Below, in pieces: positions 17,190 through 26,507 of a stretch of 61,091 nucleotides of DNA; positions within the stretch are counted from its first letter, which is position 1, and every line of letters starts with the position of its first letter. The stretch covers positions 41,712 through 102,802 of the forward strand of contig NZ_FAOO01000003.1 of assembly GCF_900070205.1 (NCBI RefSeq), given 5' to 3'. Under the pieces are notes generated by a model. The model had not been told where the DNA came from. It saw only the letters and a program-made list of their open reading frames with translations, and made no database searches. The DNA comes from Candidatus Thermokryptus mobilis. GTDB taxonomy: Bacteria; Bacteroidota; Ignavibacteria; Kryptoniales; Kryptoniaceae. A program made the translations under genes and the position numbers.

Positions 17190-18774
17190 AGTGATTTTCA
17201 CGCTTGAATCAATTTTCAATTTGGGGAAAGCGTTAAGTGTTGCAAAAGGAATTGATGAAGTTTTTAAGGTTTTTCTCCTATCTTTGATGGGGAAGTTGAG
17301 AATGGCTAAAGCGGTCGGCTTTATAATTGATAAAAATGAATTAAAACCGATTTATTCTTGTTGTTCAGAAGGTGTTACGGTTATGAAAATCAACCCGCGA
17401 TTTATTCCCCACGGTTTGACGAGATTGAATGACAGTGTGATTAGAAAGTTTGGTCGCGATTTGAGAAGTTTCATCAGGCGAAATCGTTTTGATTATCTTG
17501 TCCCGGTGATTTGGTCTTACAAAGGCGGAAGTGAAAATCTTGGTTTAATCTTTCTTGGGGGAAGGGGAAAGCTTACGAATAAGGAGATTGAATATGTTAA
17601 TTTTGTTGCAAACTTTACAGCAATTTCGCTTAAAGTTATGCTTTCAATAGATTCATTAAAGAAGAATGTTTATACCTTGACGATGCTGAACGAATTTATG
17701 CAAAATGTCTTTTTGAAAAATGATGAGGGTGGGATTTTAAATTTACTTGCATTGACCCTGATTGGGCATTTTAGGGTTAATAGAGTTGTGATTGTAAAAT
17801 TTGACGGGAGGGCTCACATCATTTTTTCATACCCGCAAGGACAGGTGAAGACCAAGTTTTTAAGAGAAATTTCAAAGCGGGGAGGAAGGAGCGATACTCC
17901 GATTTTCTTTTATGAGGGCAACATGGGAAGATTTGCTTTGCTTTTAGAATATGATGGTAGGGATGGCAAAAAATCGTTTAGCGAGGATGAAAAGAACTTG
18001 ATCAGAACTTTTTTCACAGTGTCTATGAATGCGATTGAGAATTTAAAAATGTTAAACTTACGGCATGATGTTGAGCTTGCTTATGAGATACAGAAGAATT
18101 TATTACCGAGGGAGTTCCCTGAAAATCCAAGGTTTGAAATTGGAGCGTTATTTCTACCTTCAAGAGTAGTTAGCGGTGATTATTACGATGTTATTAATCT
18201 TAGCGATGATGAAGTTTTGCTTGCGATAGCCGATGTTTGTGGGAAAGGTTTATCGGCTTCCCTTCTTATGTCAAATCTTCAAGCTTTGCTTCACAGCTTT
18301 ATACTTTTCACAACCGATCTTGTCAACGTTGTTGGTCTTTTGAACAAGATGATTTTGGCGCACACATCTTCAGAACAGTTTATAACGTTTTTCATTTGTA
18401 AGGTTGACTTGAAAAATTTTGTTCTTGAATATGTGAATGCTGGGCATAACCTGCCGATTTTGTTTTCAAATTCCAGATTTACATTGCTTGATGAGGGAGG
18501 TCCAGTTCTCGGAGTTATTGAAAGTGAGTATAAACTTGGAAAGATTGAACTTAAAAGGGGCGACCTTTTATTTCTTTACACCGATGGAGTAACGGAAGCG
18601 ATAAATGTTAAGGGTGAAGAGCTTGGCGTTGAAAAGCTCATTGAGTTTATAAAAAGACATCGGAACTTATCATCTGGCGAAATTATCAATTCAGTTGGAG
18701 AAATGGTTTCGTCTTTTTCTCGCGGGGTAGAGCAAAACGATGATATAACAGTGCTTGTTTTTAAGATAAAGTGA
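17173..18774 (+). CDS. GAF-SpoIIE-type protein phosphatase (second RsbU-like)
   Basis: This 533-residue protein has no membrane segment. It has two GAF-like regions (about 15-155 and 170-290) followed by a linker with the same AYEIQKNLLPREFP motif as the upstream phosphatase and a PP2C/SpoIIE domain (315-533): VSGDYYDVI, IADVCGKGLSASL, LYTDGVTEAIN and NDDITVLVFK hold the expected metal ligands. It is probably a second, cytosolic input to the same STAS antagonist. It starts 17 bases inside the RsbW-like gene and ends one base before the convergent sugar dehydrogenase gene, with no terminator between them. Confidence 0.92.
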   Translation: MRSEDEVIFTLESIFNLGKALSVAKGIDEVFKVFLLSLMGKLRMAKAVGFIIDKNELKPIYSCCSEGVTVMKINPRFIPHGLTRLNDSVIRKFGRDLRSFIRRNRFDYLVPVIWSYKGGSENLGLIFLGGRGKLTNKEIEYVNFVANFTAISLKVMLSIDSLKKNVYTLTMLNEFMQNVFLKNDEGGILNLLALTLIGHFRVNRVVIVKFDGRAHIIFSYPQGQVKTKFLREISKRGGRSDTPIFFYEGNMGRFALLLEYDGRDGKKSFSEDEKNLIRTFFTVSMNAIENLKMLNLRHDVELAYEIQKNLLPREFPENPRFEIGALFLPSRVVSGDYYDVINLSDDEVLLAIADVCGKGLSASLLMSNLQALLHSFILFTTDLVNVVGLLNKMILAHTSSEQFITFFICKVDLKNFVLEYVNAGHNLPILFSNSRFTLLDEGGPVLGVIESEYKLGKIELKRGDLLFLYTDGVTEAINVKGEELGVEKLIEFIKRHRNLSSGEIINSVGEMVSSFSRGVEQNDDITVLVFKIK

Positions 18775-18775
18775 A

Positions 18776-19909
18776 TTATTTCTTAAAAATGATTTGATAA
18801 ATTTTATCATCCCCTGGCTGTGGATTTCCTCGCCCGTCTCTGTTGCTTGTGAGAACATAGAGATTGCCATCTGGACCGACGACGACATCCCTCAACCTGC
18901 CATATTTTCCCCTCCTTTTATCAAAGGCAAACCATCTTTCAATTTTTGTAACTTTGTAGCTCTTTCCCGACCTTTGTAGTTTTATCCTTATTAAAGCTTC
19001 GCTTCTCAAGGTTGCGACAAAAAGGTCGCCTTTATAAAAAGTCATTCCAGATGGCGGGGTTGCATCTTTCCATACAACGATTGGGTCAATGTATTCTTTT
19101 TCACCCGGAGCTCCTATAACTTTCGGCCAGCCGTAATTCCCACCTTTCACAATTATATTTATCTCGTCGTGTCCAAAACGACCATATTCGCCAGATGGTC
19201 CATGCTCTGATTCAAATAAATCTCCCGTTTCCGGATGCCAAGCAAGACCTTGAGGATTTCTGTGACCGTAGGAATAAATTGGTGAGTTTGGGAAAGGATT
19301 ATCAGAGGGAATTTCACCATCAGGTGTGAGACGAAGGATTTTCCCATTTAGAGAATTTAGGTCTTGTGCAAGTTCACCCTTGAAGATTTCACCAGTTGTT
19401 ATGTAAAGCATCTTATCTGGACCAAACTTTATCCTGCCACCATTGTGAAATCTTGCACCAAGAATGCTATCAATTATAACTTTATCAAAGACACCCTTTC
19501 TTCCTTCATCTTTGATTCTTATAACTCTGTTGAAAATTTTGCCATCGCTTTCGTATGTATACATAGCGTAAATATATGGTTTATTCGGGAAATCAGGATG
19601 AACGGCAAGCCCCATCAAACCGCCTTCCCCAATATGCTTAACATTTATTATCATATATGGCTCTGGGACAAGTTTTCCATTTTCAATCAAGCGAATTCTC
19701 CCAGGTCTTTCACTCACAAGGGCTCTTCCGTCGGGTAAAAAGACAAGCGACCATGGGATTTCAAGGTCTTGTACCCAAACTTTAACTTCAACTTTATCTC
19801 CGTCAGGTAGGTATATATCCTCAACTTTCTGTGGTTTTTGCCCGACGATTTGAAAACAAGAGATGAAAAGTATTAGCGCAAACCCGAAAGGTAAAATTTT
19901 TGCTTGCAT
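18776..19909 (-). CDS. PQQ-dependent sugar dehydrogenase (GSDH/YliI-like), exported
   Basis: A 377-residue six-bladed propeller of the soluble glucose/sorbosone dehydrogenase family. Seen: signal with possible lipobox (LFISC, Cys18), WSLVFLPDGRALVSERPGR, GEGGLMGLAVHPDF, RFHNGGRIKFGPD and YSYGHRNPQGLAWHP with the conserved catalytic-site His/Arg residues, then ESEHGPSG. These oxidise aldose sugars in the periplasm using PQQ. No PQQ biosynthesis genes are in the window, so cofactor supply is unknown. A promoter of the form TTGACT-17-TAAAAT lies 20-45 bases upstream. Confidence 0.9.
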   Translation of the reverse strand: MQAKILPFGFALILFISCFQIVGQKPQKVEDIYLPDGDKVEVKVWVQDLEIPWSLVFLPDGRALVSERPGRIRLIENGKLVPEPYMIINVKHIGEGGLMGLAVHPDFPNKPYIYAMYTYESDGKIFNRVIRIKDEGRKGVFDKVIIDSILGARFHNGGRIKFGPDKMLYITTGEIFKGELAQDLNSLNGKILRLTPDGEIPSDNPFPNSPIYSYGHRNPQGLAWHPETGDLFESEHGPSGEYGRFGHDEINIIVKGGNYGWPKVIGAPGEKEYIDPIVVWKDATPPSGMTFYKGDLFVATLRSEALIRIKLQRSGKSYKVTKIERWFAFDKRRGKYGRLRDVVVGPDGNLYVLTSNRDGRGNPQPGDDKIYQIIFKK

Positions 19910-19927
19910 TTTTTACTTTTTTTTAAA

Positions 19928-19956
19928 ATTTTAAAAAATCAAAAGGAAAAAGTCAA
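19928..19956 (-). promoter_or_regulatory. Probable sigma70-type promoter of the sugar dehydrogenase gene
   Basis: Reading the minus strand: TTGACT (19956-19951), 17-base spacer, TAAAAT (19933-19928). The spacing and both hexamers match the form shared by other promoters in this window. The start codon is 19 bases beyond the -10 element, so the untranslated leader would be very short. Confidence 0.55.
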
Positions 19957-20046
19957 GATGAAGTTTGTGTGATTTTACTCACTTTATTTTTGCCGATAAA
20001 GATTTTATTTTTGTATTGAAAATTTCAAAAAAATTTGGAGGGCGCT

Positions 20047-20922
20047 ATGAGGATGAAAATTTTAATCTTGAGTTTTTTGATTTTTCTGTTCGCAACTTGT
20101 AAAAAGGAAGACACGGTGACCTCACCACAAATGCTGGTACAAGATTTAATTCCACTTAATGTAGGCAACTACTGGATTTATAAAGGTGTCGTTCTTGATG
20201 TTAATGGGAATCCAGATTCAACAGCTGGCGTTTGGCAGGATTCAAGCGTTGTAACAGCTCAAAGAATAATGGCGGGGAAACAAGCGTATGAGATAACTTC
20301 GTATAGAAATGCACAACCTTCTAGTTTAATGTATGTCGCAAAGGATGGGGATAAGTATTATGTTTATTTTTATTTCCCAAGCACTGGTACTCCGTTAGAT
20401 TCGCTCGCCAACAAATGGTTTTTGTGGGTTGACCCTGCAAGCCAAAGTTGGAATGTGTTTGATCAACAGGTGAAATTTGTGCTTGATTCCGCAAGTGGAC
20501 TTACTGTGAGTGGTAATTTGAGTGTTAACGCTTCAAAGGGCGCAAATGAGACGATCAGCATAACGAATCAAACGGTTCAATCTGAGCAATTTATTTGGGA
20601 TGTCAATTTAAGCGGGAAGATTGATCAACTGCCGGGGTCAAACTTGACACTCACATTTAAACAGCGTTGGTATTTTTACAAAGGAATCGGTTTAGTTAAA
20701 TATCAAACTGATCCGATGACAGTACGAATTGTTGTTCCTTTAGTTGCAGATACAACGATGAAGTTTGAAGGTGAGCGTAATTTGATAGTTAATTACAAGT
20801 TGATGCAACCCACTGCTGATATAGTTGCGATGCGAAATGTTGAACCAAGGTCCGATATATTCATTTTCAAAAAGTCGTTTGCGCCATATCTCAACGCAGT
20901 TAATAAGGTCATCAACCGTTAA
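20047..20922 (+). CDS. Putative lipoprotein of unknown function
   Basis: A 291-residue lipoprotein: hydrophobic signal with lipobox FATC, followed by KKEDTVTSPQ. The mature part starts with LIPLNVGNYWIYKG, a phrase common at the start of Bacteroidota outer-membrane or periplasmic beta-rich lipoproteins, and contains many beta-type segments with Trp/Tyr. I recognise no catalytic motif. Start: GGAGGG at 20037-20042 lies four bases before ATG 20047; a second ATG follows two codons later. It stands alone between two minus-strand genes and its 3' end overlaps nadD by four bases. Confidence 0.75.
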   Translation: MRMKILILSFLIFLFATCKKEDTVTSPQMLVQDLIPLNVGNYWIYKGVVLDVNGNPDSTAGVWQDSSVVTAQRIMAGKQAYEITSYRNAQPSSLMYVAKDGDKYYVYFYFPSTGTPLDSLANKWFLWVDPASQSWNVFDQQVKFVLDSASGLTVSGNLSVNASKGANETISITNQTVQSEQFIWDVNLSGKIDQLPGSNLTLTFKQRWYFYKGIGLVKYQTDPMTVRIVVPLVADTTMKFEGERNLIVNYKLMQPTADIVAMRNVEPRSDIFIFKKSFAPYLNAVNKVINR

Positions 20923-21506
20923 ATGTATAATTTATTTGCGAAGATATATTCTTCAACTGCTGGAGGTACGAGGTATTTTATTGATTTTCCGAGTTTGATT
21001 CTTTTTCTGATGGTTGATGCCGAAATTTCTATGTTAGGTATAGTTATAAATGTGGCGAACTTTGAAAATTCAGTTTGAGGGATGACGAAGCCGGGGCGGT
21101 TAAAAACGATGAGATTGACTTTTTGAACTATTTCATCGGGTTTTCTCCAAGTGTGGAATTCGGCAAATTGATCCGCGCCTATCAAAAGATAAAATTTTTC
21201 CTTGGGGAAATTTGAAACGAAATAATTAACCGTATCAATTGTGTATGAGACACCGCCCCGGTTTATTTCAACATCGGAGACCTCAAAGAATTTATTTCCA
21301 GTTGTTGCAAGTTTTACCATCTCAAATCTATGTTCTGGGCTTGCAATTTGGAAGAGATATTCATCGTTTTGTTTGTGGGGTGGAATTGAGCAGGGTATGA
21401 ATATGATTTTGTCAAGCCCAACCTCTTCCCGAATGAATTCGGCAACGATTAAATGTCCGTAATGTGGTGGGTTAAATGTCCCGCCAAAAATTCCAATTTT
21501 CATCAA
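20919..21506 (-). CDS. nadD: Nicotinate-nucleotide adenylyltransferase NadD
   Basis: A 195-residue nucleotidyltransferase that adenylates nicotinate mononucleotide in NAD synthesis. Motifs: GIFGGTFNPPHYGHL (5-19) with the HxGH-type site, IPCSIPPHK for substrate binding, LLIGADQFAEF, and the C-terminal ISASTIRKRI. Normal length. It overlaps the preceding hypothetical gene by four bases and is the last gene of the long pyr-trp string; its end overlaps the convergent lipoprotein gene. Confidence 0.95.
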   Translation of the reverse strand: MMKIGIFGGTFNPPHYGHLIVAEFIREEVGLDKIIFIPCSIPPHKQNDEYLFQIASPEHRFEMVKLATTGNKFFEVSDVEINRGGVSYTIDTVNYFVSNFPKEKFYLLIGADQFAEFHTWRKPDEIVQKVNLIVFNRPGFVIPQTEFSKFATFITIPNIEISASTIRKRIKLGKSIKYLVPPAVEEYIFANKLYI

Positions 21507-22186
21507 TCCAGCAACGGTATTTTTCTTTTCTTCAATATGTTTAAAATCACAAGCTTTGTCCTTTTGAATTCCTCATTTCTTGATGAGCTAACGATGTTAA
21601 GGTAGATTTGCTTTAGCGATTTCAAATCGGTTGCGTATTCTATCCTTCTAAGCGGGACAAATAAAACATCAAGTTGGCTTGCTGACCTTAAAATGTCAAG
21701 TTCATCGTTCTCATTTTCAACCATTGATAAAAATTTCTCGTGAAGTTTTTTTAAACCAACCAAACGATTCGGATTATCATTGTAAATTGATGTTACAATC
21801 ACATCATATTTGTGAGTTAAAACTTCGTAAGCGTTGTTTATCCATGGAAGTGGGTAAAATAAACCCGTTATTTTAACGAGCGTCACAAGTCTACAATCCT
21901 CTTTGAAAGCCCTATCAATGCTCTCAACATATACGCCACTTTCTTTTTCAATGATTGATACCTTAACTCTGAGTGGAAAAACCGGTACAAGGAAATCGCA
22001 TGTCTCGTAATCGGGGAAATAAACATAGACCTTTGTGTTTCTACTTTTTTCAACATAATAATTTGAGGTGTCGTGAAGTATTGCTTTGTAAATTTCAATT
22101 TTTTCCTCCTCAGTTAATCCATCTGCACCGTGGATTTCGTTTAGCTTTGTTGGTAAGATTATGAGAGCTTTTTCAGTTTGAAACAT
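21503..22186 (-). CDS. Hypothetical protein, possibly a divergent DUF2064/TIGR04282-type glycosyltransferase
   Basis: A 227-residue soluble protein. The start ALIILPTK, the EIYKAILHDT helix, the central NDNPNRL and the end FVPLRRIEYATDLKSL recall, in order, the GT-A-like TIGR04282 family (start AxIIFAK..., end ...DIDTxxDL). However, the expected PG-K-TRL nucleotide motif after the first strand is not present, so a catalytic role is doubtful. The assignment is a weak pattern match from memory. It overlaps nadD by four bases and follows a small membrane protein gene. Confidence 0.5.
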   Translation of the reverse strand: MFQTEKALIILPTKLNEIHGADGLTEEEKIEIYKAILHDTSNYYVEKSRNTKVYVYFPDYETCDFLVPVFPLRVKVSIIEKESGVYVESIDRAFKEDCRLVTLVKITGLFYPLPWINNAYEVLTHKYDVIVTSIYNDNPNRLVGLKKLHEKFLSMVENENDELDILRSASQLDVLFVPLRRIEYATDLKSLKQIYLNIVSSSRNEEFKRTKLVILNILKKRKIPLLD

Positions 22187-22207
22187 CGGTTTTGTTCTAT
22201 ATTTGTT

Positions 22208-22714
22208 TTAGCTCATTGACATTATCGCCTCAACAAGGCGATTTGGGTTTTGGCTTGTGAGGATTATTTTGTTAAAGGTTGTAAGTTTTGAAAGTAGAGA
22301 ATTTGGTTTTGTCTCGTTTAGTTCTATCTCAACCGCTCCTTTCCCCCAGAAGATATATGCAATTGTCCTACCGAAGATCTTTATTCCATATTGCATTTTT
22401 GAAAAGCCATCAATCGCTCGGACTTGTTTTATCTCCGATTTTTTAATCTCTCTTTTTATCAGCTTTAAAAAGCCGACTTGAACGAGGATTTTATCCCATC
22501 GGACGATAATCGTCAGTTTTCCAATCAAACCAATTATCAAAAGCTCAAAGATAAGAGCAAGAATGACGACGAGAAAGATTATATCTGGATTTTTTATCTC
22601 ATCTGGATTTTCCAGGGCGAAGAAAAGGAAAATCGGAAGCCAAGCGATGAAGATAAGATAAAACCAAAGTGGGGGATTTTGTTCCTCTTTGTAAATTATC
22701 CCTGAATGAATCAT
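22208..22714 (-). CDS. Small membrane protein with C-terminal beta-rich domain
   Basis: A 168-residue protein with two hydrophobic segments (about 17-34 and 45-66) and then a soluble part of about 100 residues, LTIIVRWDKILVQVGFLKL followed by REIKKSEIKQVRAI. The layout of two helices followed by a basic beta-rich domain resembles bacterial PH-like membrane proteins, but I cannot name a family. It lies 13 bases after trpB and 21 before the next gene, so it is co-transcribed. No functional link to tryptophan synthesis is evident. Confidence 0.65.
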   Translation of the reverse strand: MIHSGIIYKEEQNPPLWFYLIFIAWLPIFLFFALENPDEIKNPDIIFLVVILALIFELLIIGLIGKLTIIVRWDKILVQVGFLKLIKREIKKSEIKQVRAIDGFSKMQYGIKIFGRTIAYIFWGKGAVEIELNETKPNSLLSKLTTFNKIILTSQNPNRLVEAIMSMS

Positions 22715-22727
22715 CTATTTGTCCCGT

Positions 22728-23921
22728 TTAAATTTTTAAAAATCTCATAGCAGTTGCAAGGTCTTTATCTCCACGACCTGAAAGATTTACAATTATAATT
22801 TCGTCTTTTTTCATTTCAGGTGCAATTTTAATCGCGTGTGCAACTGCATGGGCACTTTCAAGAGCTGGTATTATGCCTTCGGTTTTTGAAAGAAGGCGAA
22901 AAGCTTCAAGGGCTTCTTCATCGGTCGCTATAGTGTATTCAACAAGACCTGCGTCTTTAAGATATGAATGCTCTGGACCAACACCAGGGTAATCAAGCCC
23001 AGCTGAGATTGAATGGGTGTTGAGGATTTGTCCGTCTTCATCTTGGAGAAGGTATTGCATTGCCCCGTGAAGGACACCTGGTCTTCCAGCGTTCAGGGTT
23101 GCTGCGTGTAATCCGGTTTCAATTCCTTTACCACCAGCTTCAACTCCAATTAACTTGACATCAGGGACATTTTCAATAAACGGGTAGAAAATCCCAATTG
23201 AATTGCTCCCTCCACCGACACATGCGATTATAACATCAGGAAGTCGCCCTTCCATTTCAATTATTTGTCTTTTCGTCTCTTTACCAATGACCGTTTGAAA
23301 GTCTCTAACTATCATAGGGTAGGGATGCATTCCAACGACAGAGCCAATGATGTAAAATGTATTTTTCACATTTGTAACCCAATCCCTTATTGCTTCGTTT
23401 ATTGCATCTTTGAGCGTTTTGCTCCCTGACGAAACGCATCTAACTTCGGCGCCGAGTAGTTTCATTCTAAAGACATTTATCTCTTGTCTTTTCATATCTT
23501 CTTCGCCCATGTATATCACGCACTCAAAATTGAACATCGCGCAAACAGTAGCAACTGCAACACCATGTTGTCCAGCGCCTGTCTCGGCAATTATTCTCCG
23601 TTTTCCCATCCTCTTAGCTATCAGAGCTTGTCCGATTGTGTTGTTTATTTTATGTGCCCCGGTGTGGCAAAGGTCTTCACGCTTTAGATAAATTTTCGCC
23701 CCACCAAGATATTTACTTAATCTTTCGGCAAAATATAACGGCGTCGGTCTCCCAACATAATGCTTGAGATAATAATCAAGCTCCCTTTGAAAACTTTCAT
23801 CGTTTTTTAGCTTCATATACCACATCTCAAGCTCTTCAACCGCTGGGATGAGCGTCTCAGGGATGAATTTACCTCCGTAATTCCCAAAGTATCCTCTTGA
23901 GTCAGGGAGATTTAATTTCAT
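22728..23921 (-). CDS. trpB: Tryptophan synthase beta chain
   Basis: A 397-residue PLP enzyme that condenses indole with serine. The PLP lysine is Lys91 in GAHKINNT; other marks are [22 protein letters not shown] with the catalytic Glu, and the phosphate-binding GGGSNSIG. The sequence is of the standard TrpB1 type ([13 protein letters not shown]), which works with TrpA. trpA, trpE and trpG are absent from the window and must lie elsewhere. It overlaps trpF by four bases. Confidence 0.97.
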   Translation of the reverse strand: MKLNLPDSRGYFGNYGGKFIPETLIPAVEELEMWYMKLKNDESFQRELDYYLKHYVGRPTPLYFAERLSKYLGGAKIYLKREDLCHTGAHKINNTIGQALIAKRMGKRRIIAETGAGQHGVAVATVCAMFNFECVIYMGEEDMKRQEINVFRMKLLGAEVRCVSSGSKTLKDAINEAIRDWVTNVKNTFYIIGSVVGMHPYPMIVRDFQTVIGKETKRQIIEMEGRLPDVIIACVGGGSNSIGIFYPFIENVPDVKLIGVEAGGKGIETGLHAATLNAGRPGVLHGAMQYLLQDEDGQILNTHSISAGLDYPGVGPEHSYLKDAGLVEYTIATDEEALEAFRLLSKTEGIIPALESAHAVAHAIKIAPEMKKDEIIIVNLSGRGDKDLATAMRFLKI

Positions 23922-24544
23922 ATCTTAACACTTTTTGCGTTTTTGATAAATAGCTTGACCTTGTCGTGATTTTTCCTCCCGGGGAAATCTTCAACTCCGC
24001 TTGACACATCAACACCGTATGGTTTAACTATTGAAATCGCCTCTTGGACATTTTCAGGATTTAAACCACCAGCTAAAATTATTTTACCGAACTTATCTAA
24101 ACCAATTGCATTTTCCCAGTTAAATTTCTTGCCAGTGCCACCGTAAAGTCCATCAGAATATGAATCAAGATGAAAGTAATCAACTTTGAAACTGCTTAAC
24201 GCATCTGAGGAAAAAGAATCAGTGACTTTAAATGATTTCATAACGGGTATGAAATTTTTAAGTTCAAGACACATTTGGATTGTCTCGTCCCCGCTTAATT
24301 GAACAAGGTCAATCATTGTGATTTCAATTATCTCTTTTATTCTCTCAATGTTTTCATTTACGAAGACGCCCACACAATTTACAAACGATGAGACCTCGCG
24401 GATGATTTCCGCTGCTTTTTCTGGCTCAATGTATCTTTTACTCTTGGGATAAAATACAAATCCGAGCATGTCTGCGCCAGATTCAACAGCGTTTATTGCG
24501 TCATCAAAATTTGTGATACCACAAATTTTTACAATTACAGACAT
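23918..24544 (-). CDS. trpF: Phosphoribosylanthranilate isomerase
   Basis: A 208-residue TIM-barrel isomerase. The catalytic Cys8 is in [12 protein letters not shown], and the general acid Asp is in [11 protein letters not shown] near the C-terminus. Other family segments are [12 protein letters not shown] and LVQLSGDE. It converts N-(5-phosphoribosyl)anthranilate to the ribulose form. It overlaps trpC by 10 bases and trpB by four. Confidence 0.96.
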   Translation of the reverse strand: MSVIVKICGITNFDDAINAVESGADMLGFVFYPKSKRYIEPEKAAEIIREVSSFVNCVGVFVNENIERIKEIIEITMIDLVQLSGDETIQMCLELKNFIPVMKSFKVTDSFSSDALSSFKVDYFHLDSYSDGLYGGTGKKFNWENAIGLDKFGKIILAGGLNPENVQEAISIVKPYGVDVSSGVEDFPGRKNHDKVKLFIKNAKSVKI

Positions 24545-25326
24545 AGAAGTTCTTTCATTTTTTTGTTTTTGTCCGTTGCTCGCATTAGCGTCTCACCGAT
24601 GAGGATTGCGTCAAATCCAGCATCGCTTATTTTCAACACATCATCTCTCGTTTTGATACCGCTTTCGCTTACCTTTATGACATCTTCGGGAAGGTATTTT
24701 GACATCTCAAGTGATATGTTTATATCGGTTTGGAAAGTTGCAAGATTGCGGTTGTTTATCCCTATGATTTTGGGGTATGGAGATATTTTCAATGCTCTGG
24801 CAAGGTCGTGTTTGTCGTAAACCTCAACCAATACATCAAGCCCAAGTTCCTTTGCAAGCCAAATGTAATCTTCAAGTTGAACATCATCAATTATTCTGAC
24901 GATTAAAAGGATTGCATCCGCGCCAAGATATTTTGATTCATAAATTTGATACTCATCAATGATGAAATCCTTTCTTAAAACAGGGATTTCAACAGCATTT
25001 TTCACCTGCGGAAGGTATTGTTTCCGTCCCCTGAAAAATTCAAAATCAGTGAGAACTGATATGGCGTTTGCTCCCGATTTCTCATAATCTTTTGCGATTG
25101 AAATGGGATTGAAATTATCGTCCGATAAATTTCCAGCGCTCGGTGACGATTTTTTAATCTCCGCTATAATTTTTATCTCGCAATTTCGTTTTATCGTCTC
25201 TGCGAAATTTCTCTTTTCATATCTTGATGAAGAAGATATTTTGATCAGGTCTTTTAACGGCAAGTTTTCTTTCGCTTTACTAAGCTCATAAATTTTTCTT
25301 TCAACGATCTTCTCAATGAAGTTCAC
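24535..25326 (-). CDS. trpC: Indole-3-glycerol phosphate synthase
   Basis: A 263-residue TIM-barrel enzyme closing the indole ring. Catalytic lysine and glutamate segments are visible: IAEIKKSSPSAG, VLRKDFIIDEYQI, VEVYDKHDL, IGINNRNLATF and VSESGI. It carries the usual N-terminal extension (MNFIEKIVERKIYELSKAK). The ATG overlaps the stop of the CNNM/CBS gene by four bases. Confidence 0.97.
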   Translation of the reverse strand: MNFIEKIVERKIYELSKAKENLPLKDLIKISSSSRYEKRNFAETIKRNCEIKIIAEIKKSSPSAGNLSDDNFNPISIAKDYEKSGANAISVLTDFEFFRGRKQYLPQVKNAVEIPVLRKDFIIDEYQIYESKYLGADAILLIVRIIDDVQLEDYIWLAKELGLDVLVEVYDKHDLARALKISPYPKIIGINNRNLATFQTDINISLEMSKYLPEDVIKVSESGIKTRDDVLKISDAGFDAILIGETLMRATDKNKKMKELLCL

Positions 25327-26504
25327 TTTTCTCTCTCCCTTGTGATTTTTAATTCAGTTATCTTTTGCTTCGTTCTCTTGGTGACCTCAAAAACGAGGTT
25401 TTTGTATCTAATTCTTTCGTTTTCGTTTGGGATTTTCCCTGCGATTTTTGATACGAAACCGCCAATGCTTTCATAGTCAGTCCCCTCTGGTATGTCTTCG
25501 CCAAATTTTTTATTAAAGTCACTTACCAACATTCCAGCGTCCGCTATTATTGAACCGTCACTTAAGATCTCGTAATTTTTCTCAACTTTATCATATTCGT
25601 CGTGTATCTCTCCGACGATTTCCTCAAGTATATCTTCAAGCGTTACAATTCCCTTGAAAGCCCCGTATTCATCAACTACAATAGCCATATGTATTTTGTT
25701 TTTTTGCAACTCCCTCAAAAGTTCGCTTATATTTTTCGTCTCTGGGACGAAATACGCAGGTCTTAACAAATCGTAAAGCACAAATAAATTCGGCTCTTCA
25801 ATGTAATTGATCAAGTCCTTCGCATAGACGATTCCGATTATGTTGTCAATGTTATCTTTATAAACAGGAAGTCGTGAATATCCCTCATTTAAAACAACCT
25901 TTATAACTTTTTCTCTCGGTGCGTTTATATCAAGCGCTACAACCCTTGTTCTTGGAACCATAATTTCGCGAACGGTTTTGTCTTTGAACTCAAGGACATT
26001 TTTTAACATTTGGTTTTCATCCAATATCTCACCTTGTCCAGATGTGCCGAGGAGAAATTCAAATTTTCGCTTTGCAAGATTTAAATCCGATTCCACAATT
26101 TTTCTGACAAAGCTTTCACTAAATAAGAAGGATAACTTAAACGACAAGGATAAAAGAAAAAGAAGGGGTTCAAAGGTTCGCAAGATCAGAATTGGATTTT
26201 CGGTTGAAAATTTTTTAAGAATTTGATAAAGCGAAATTGCAAAAATTGGGAGGATCGCTATGACGATTAAAGATAAAACATCCTCATTTGCACTTAACAT
26301 CAAAATTATCAATCCAAGCAAGAAGAAAAAAAATTTTAATATGAGAGAGCTGAAGGAGAAGTGGAGCGGGTTTCTTTTAAATTTTTCAATTTTGTTAATC
26401 GTTTTTTGTTTCAACCTATCTTCATCTTCAATGGATATCACAGCGTGTTCAATGGACGAGATTATGATTCCAATTGTGATAAATGCTATTGAGATTAAAA
26501 GCAT
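25323..26504 (-). CDS. CNNM/CBS-pair/CorC-type membrane protein (hemolysin-C family)
   Basis: A 393-residue protein with a divergent N-terminal transmembrane domain (hydrophobic segments about 1-18, 50-72, 75-95, 105-125), a CBS pair (about 180-300) starting near VREIMVPRTRVVALD and including YGAFKGIVTLEDILEEIVGEIHDEYD, and a C-terminal CorC/HlyC domain with GTDYESIGGFV. Members are linked to magnesium/cobalt homeostasis. It sits between trpD and trpC, three bases after trpD and overlapping trpC by four, an unusual place for it. A role in tryptophan synthesis is not implied by its domains. Confidence 0.88.
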   Translation of the reverse strand: MLLISIAFITIGIIISSIEHAVISIEDEDRLKQKTINKIEKFKRNPLHFSFSSLILKFFFFLLGLIILMLSANEDVLSLIVIAILPIFAISLYQILKKFSTENPILILRTFEPLLFLLSLSFKLSFLFSESFVRKIVESDLNLAKRKFEFLLGTSGQGEILDENQMLKNVLEFKDKTVREIMVPRTRVVALDINAPREKVIKVVLNEGYSRLPVYKDNIDNIIGIVYAKDLINYIEEPNLFVLYDLLRPAYFVPETKNISELLRELQKNKIHMAIVVDEYGAFKGIVTLEDILEEIVGEIHDEYDKVEKNYEILSDGSIIADAGMLVSDFNKKFGEDIPEGTDYESIGGFVSKIAGKIPNENERIRYKNLVFEVTKRTKQKITELKITREREK

Positions 26505-26507
26505 GAT

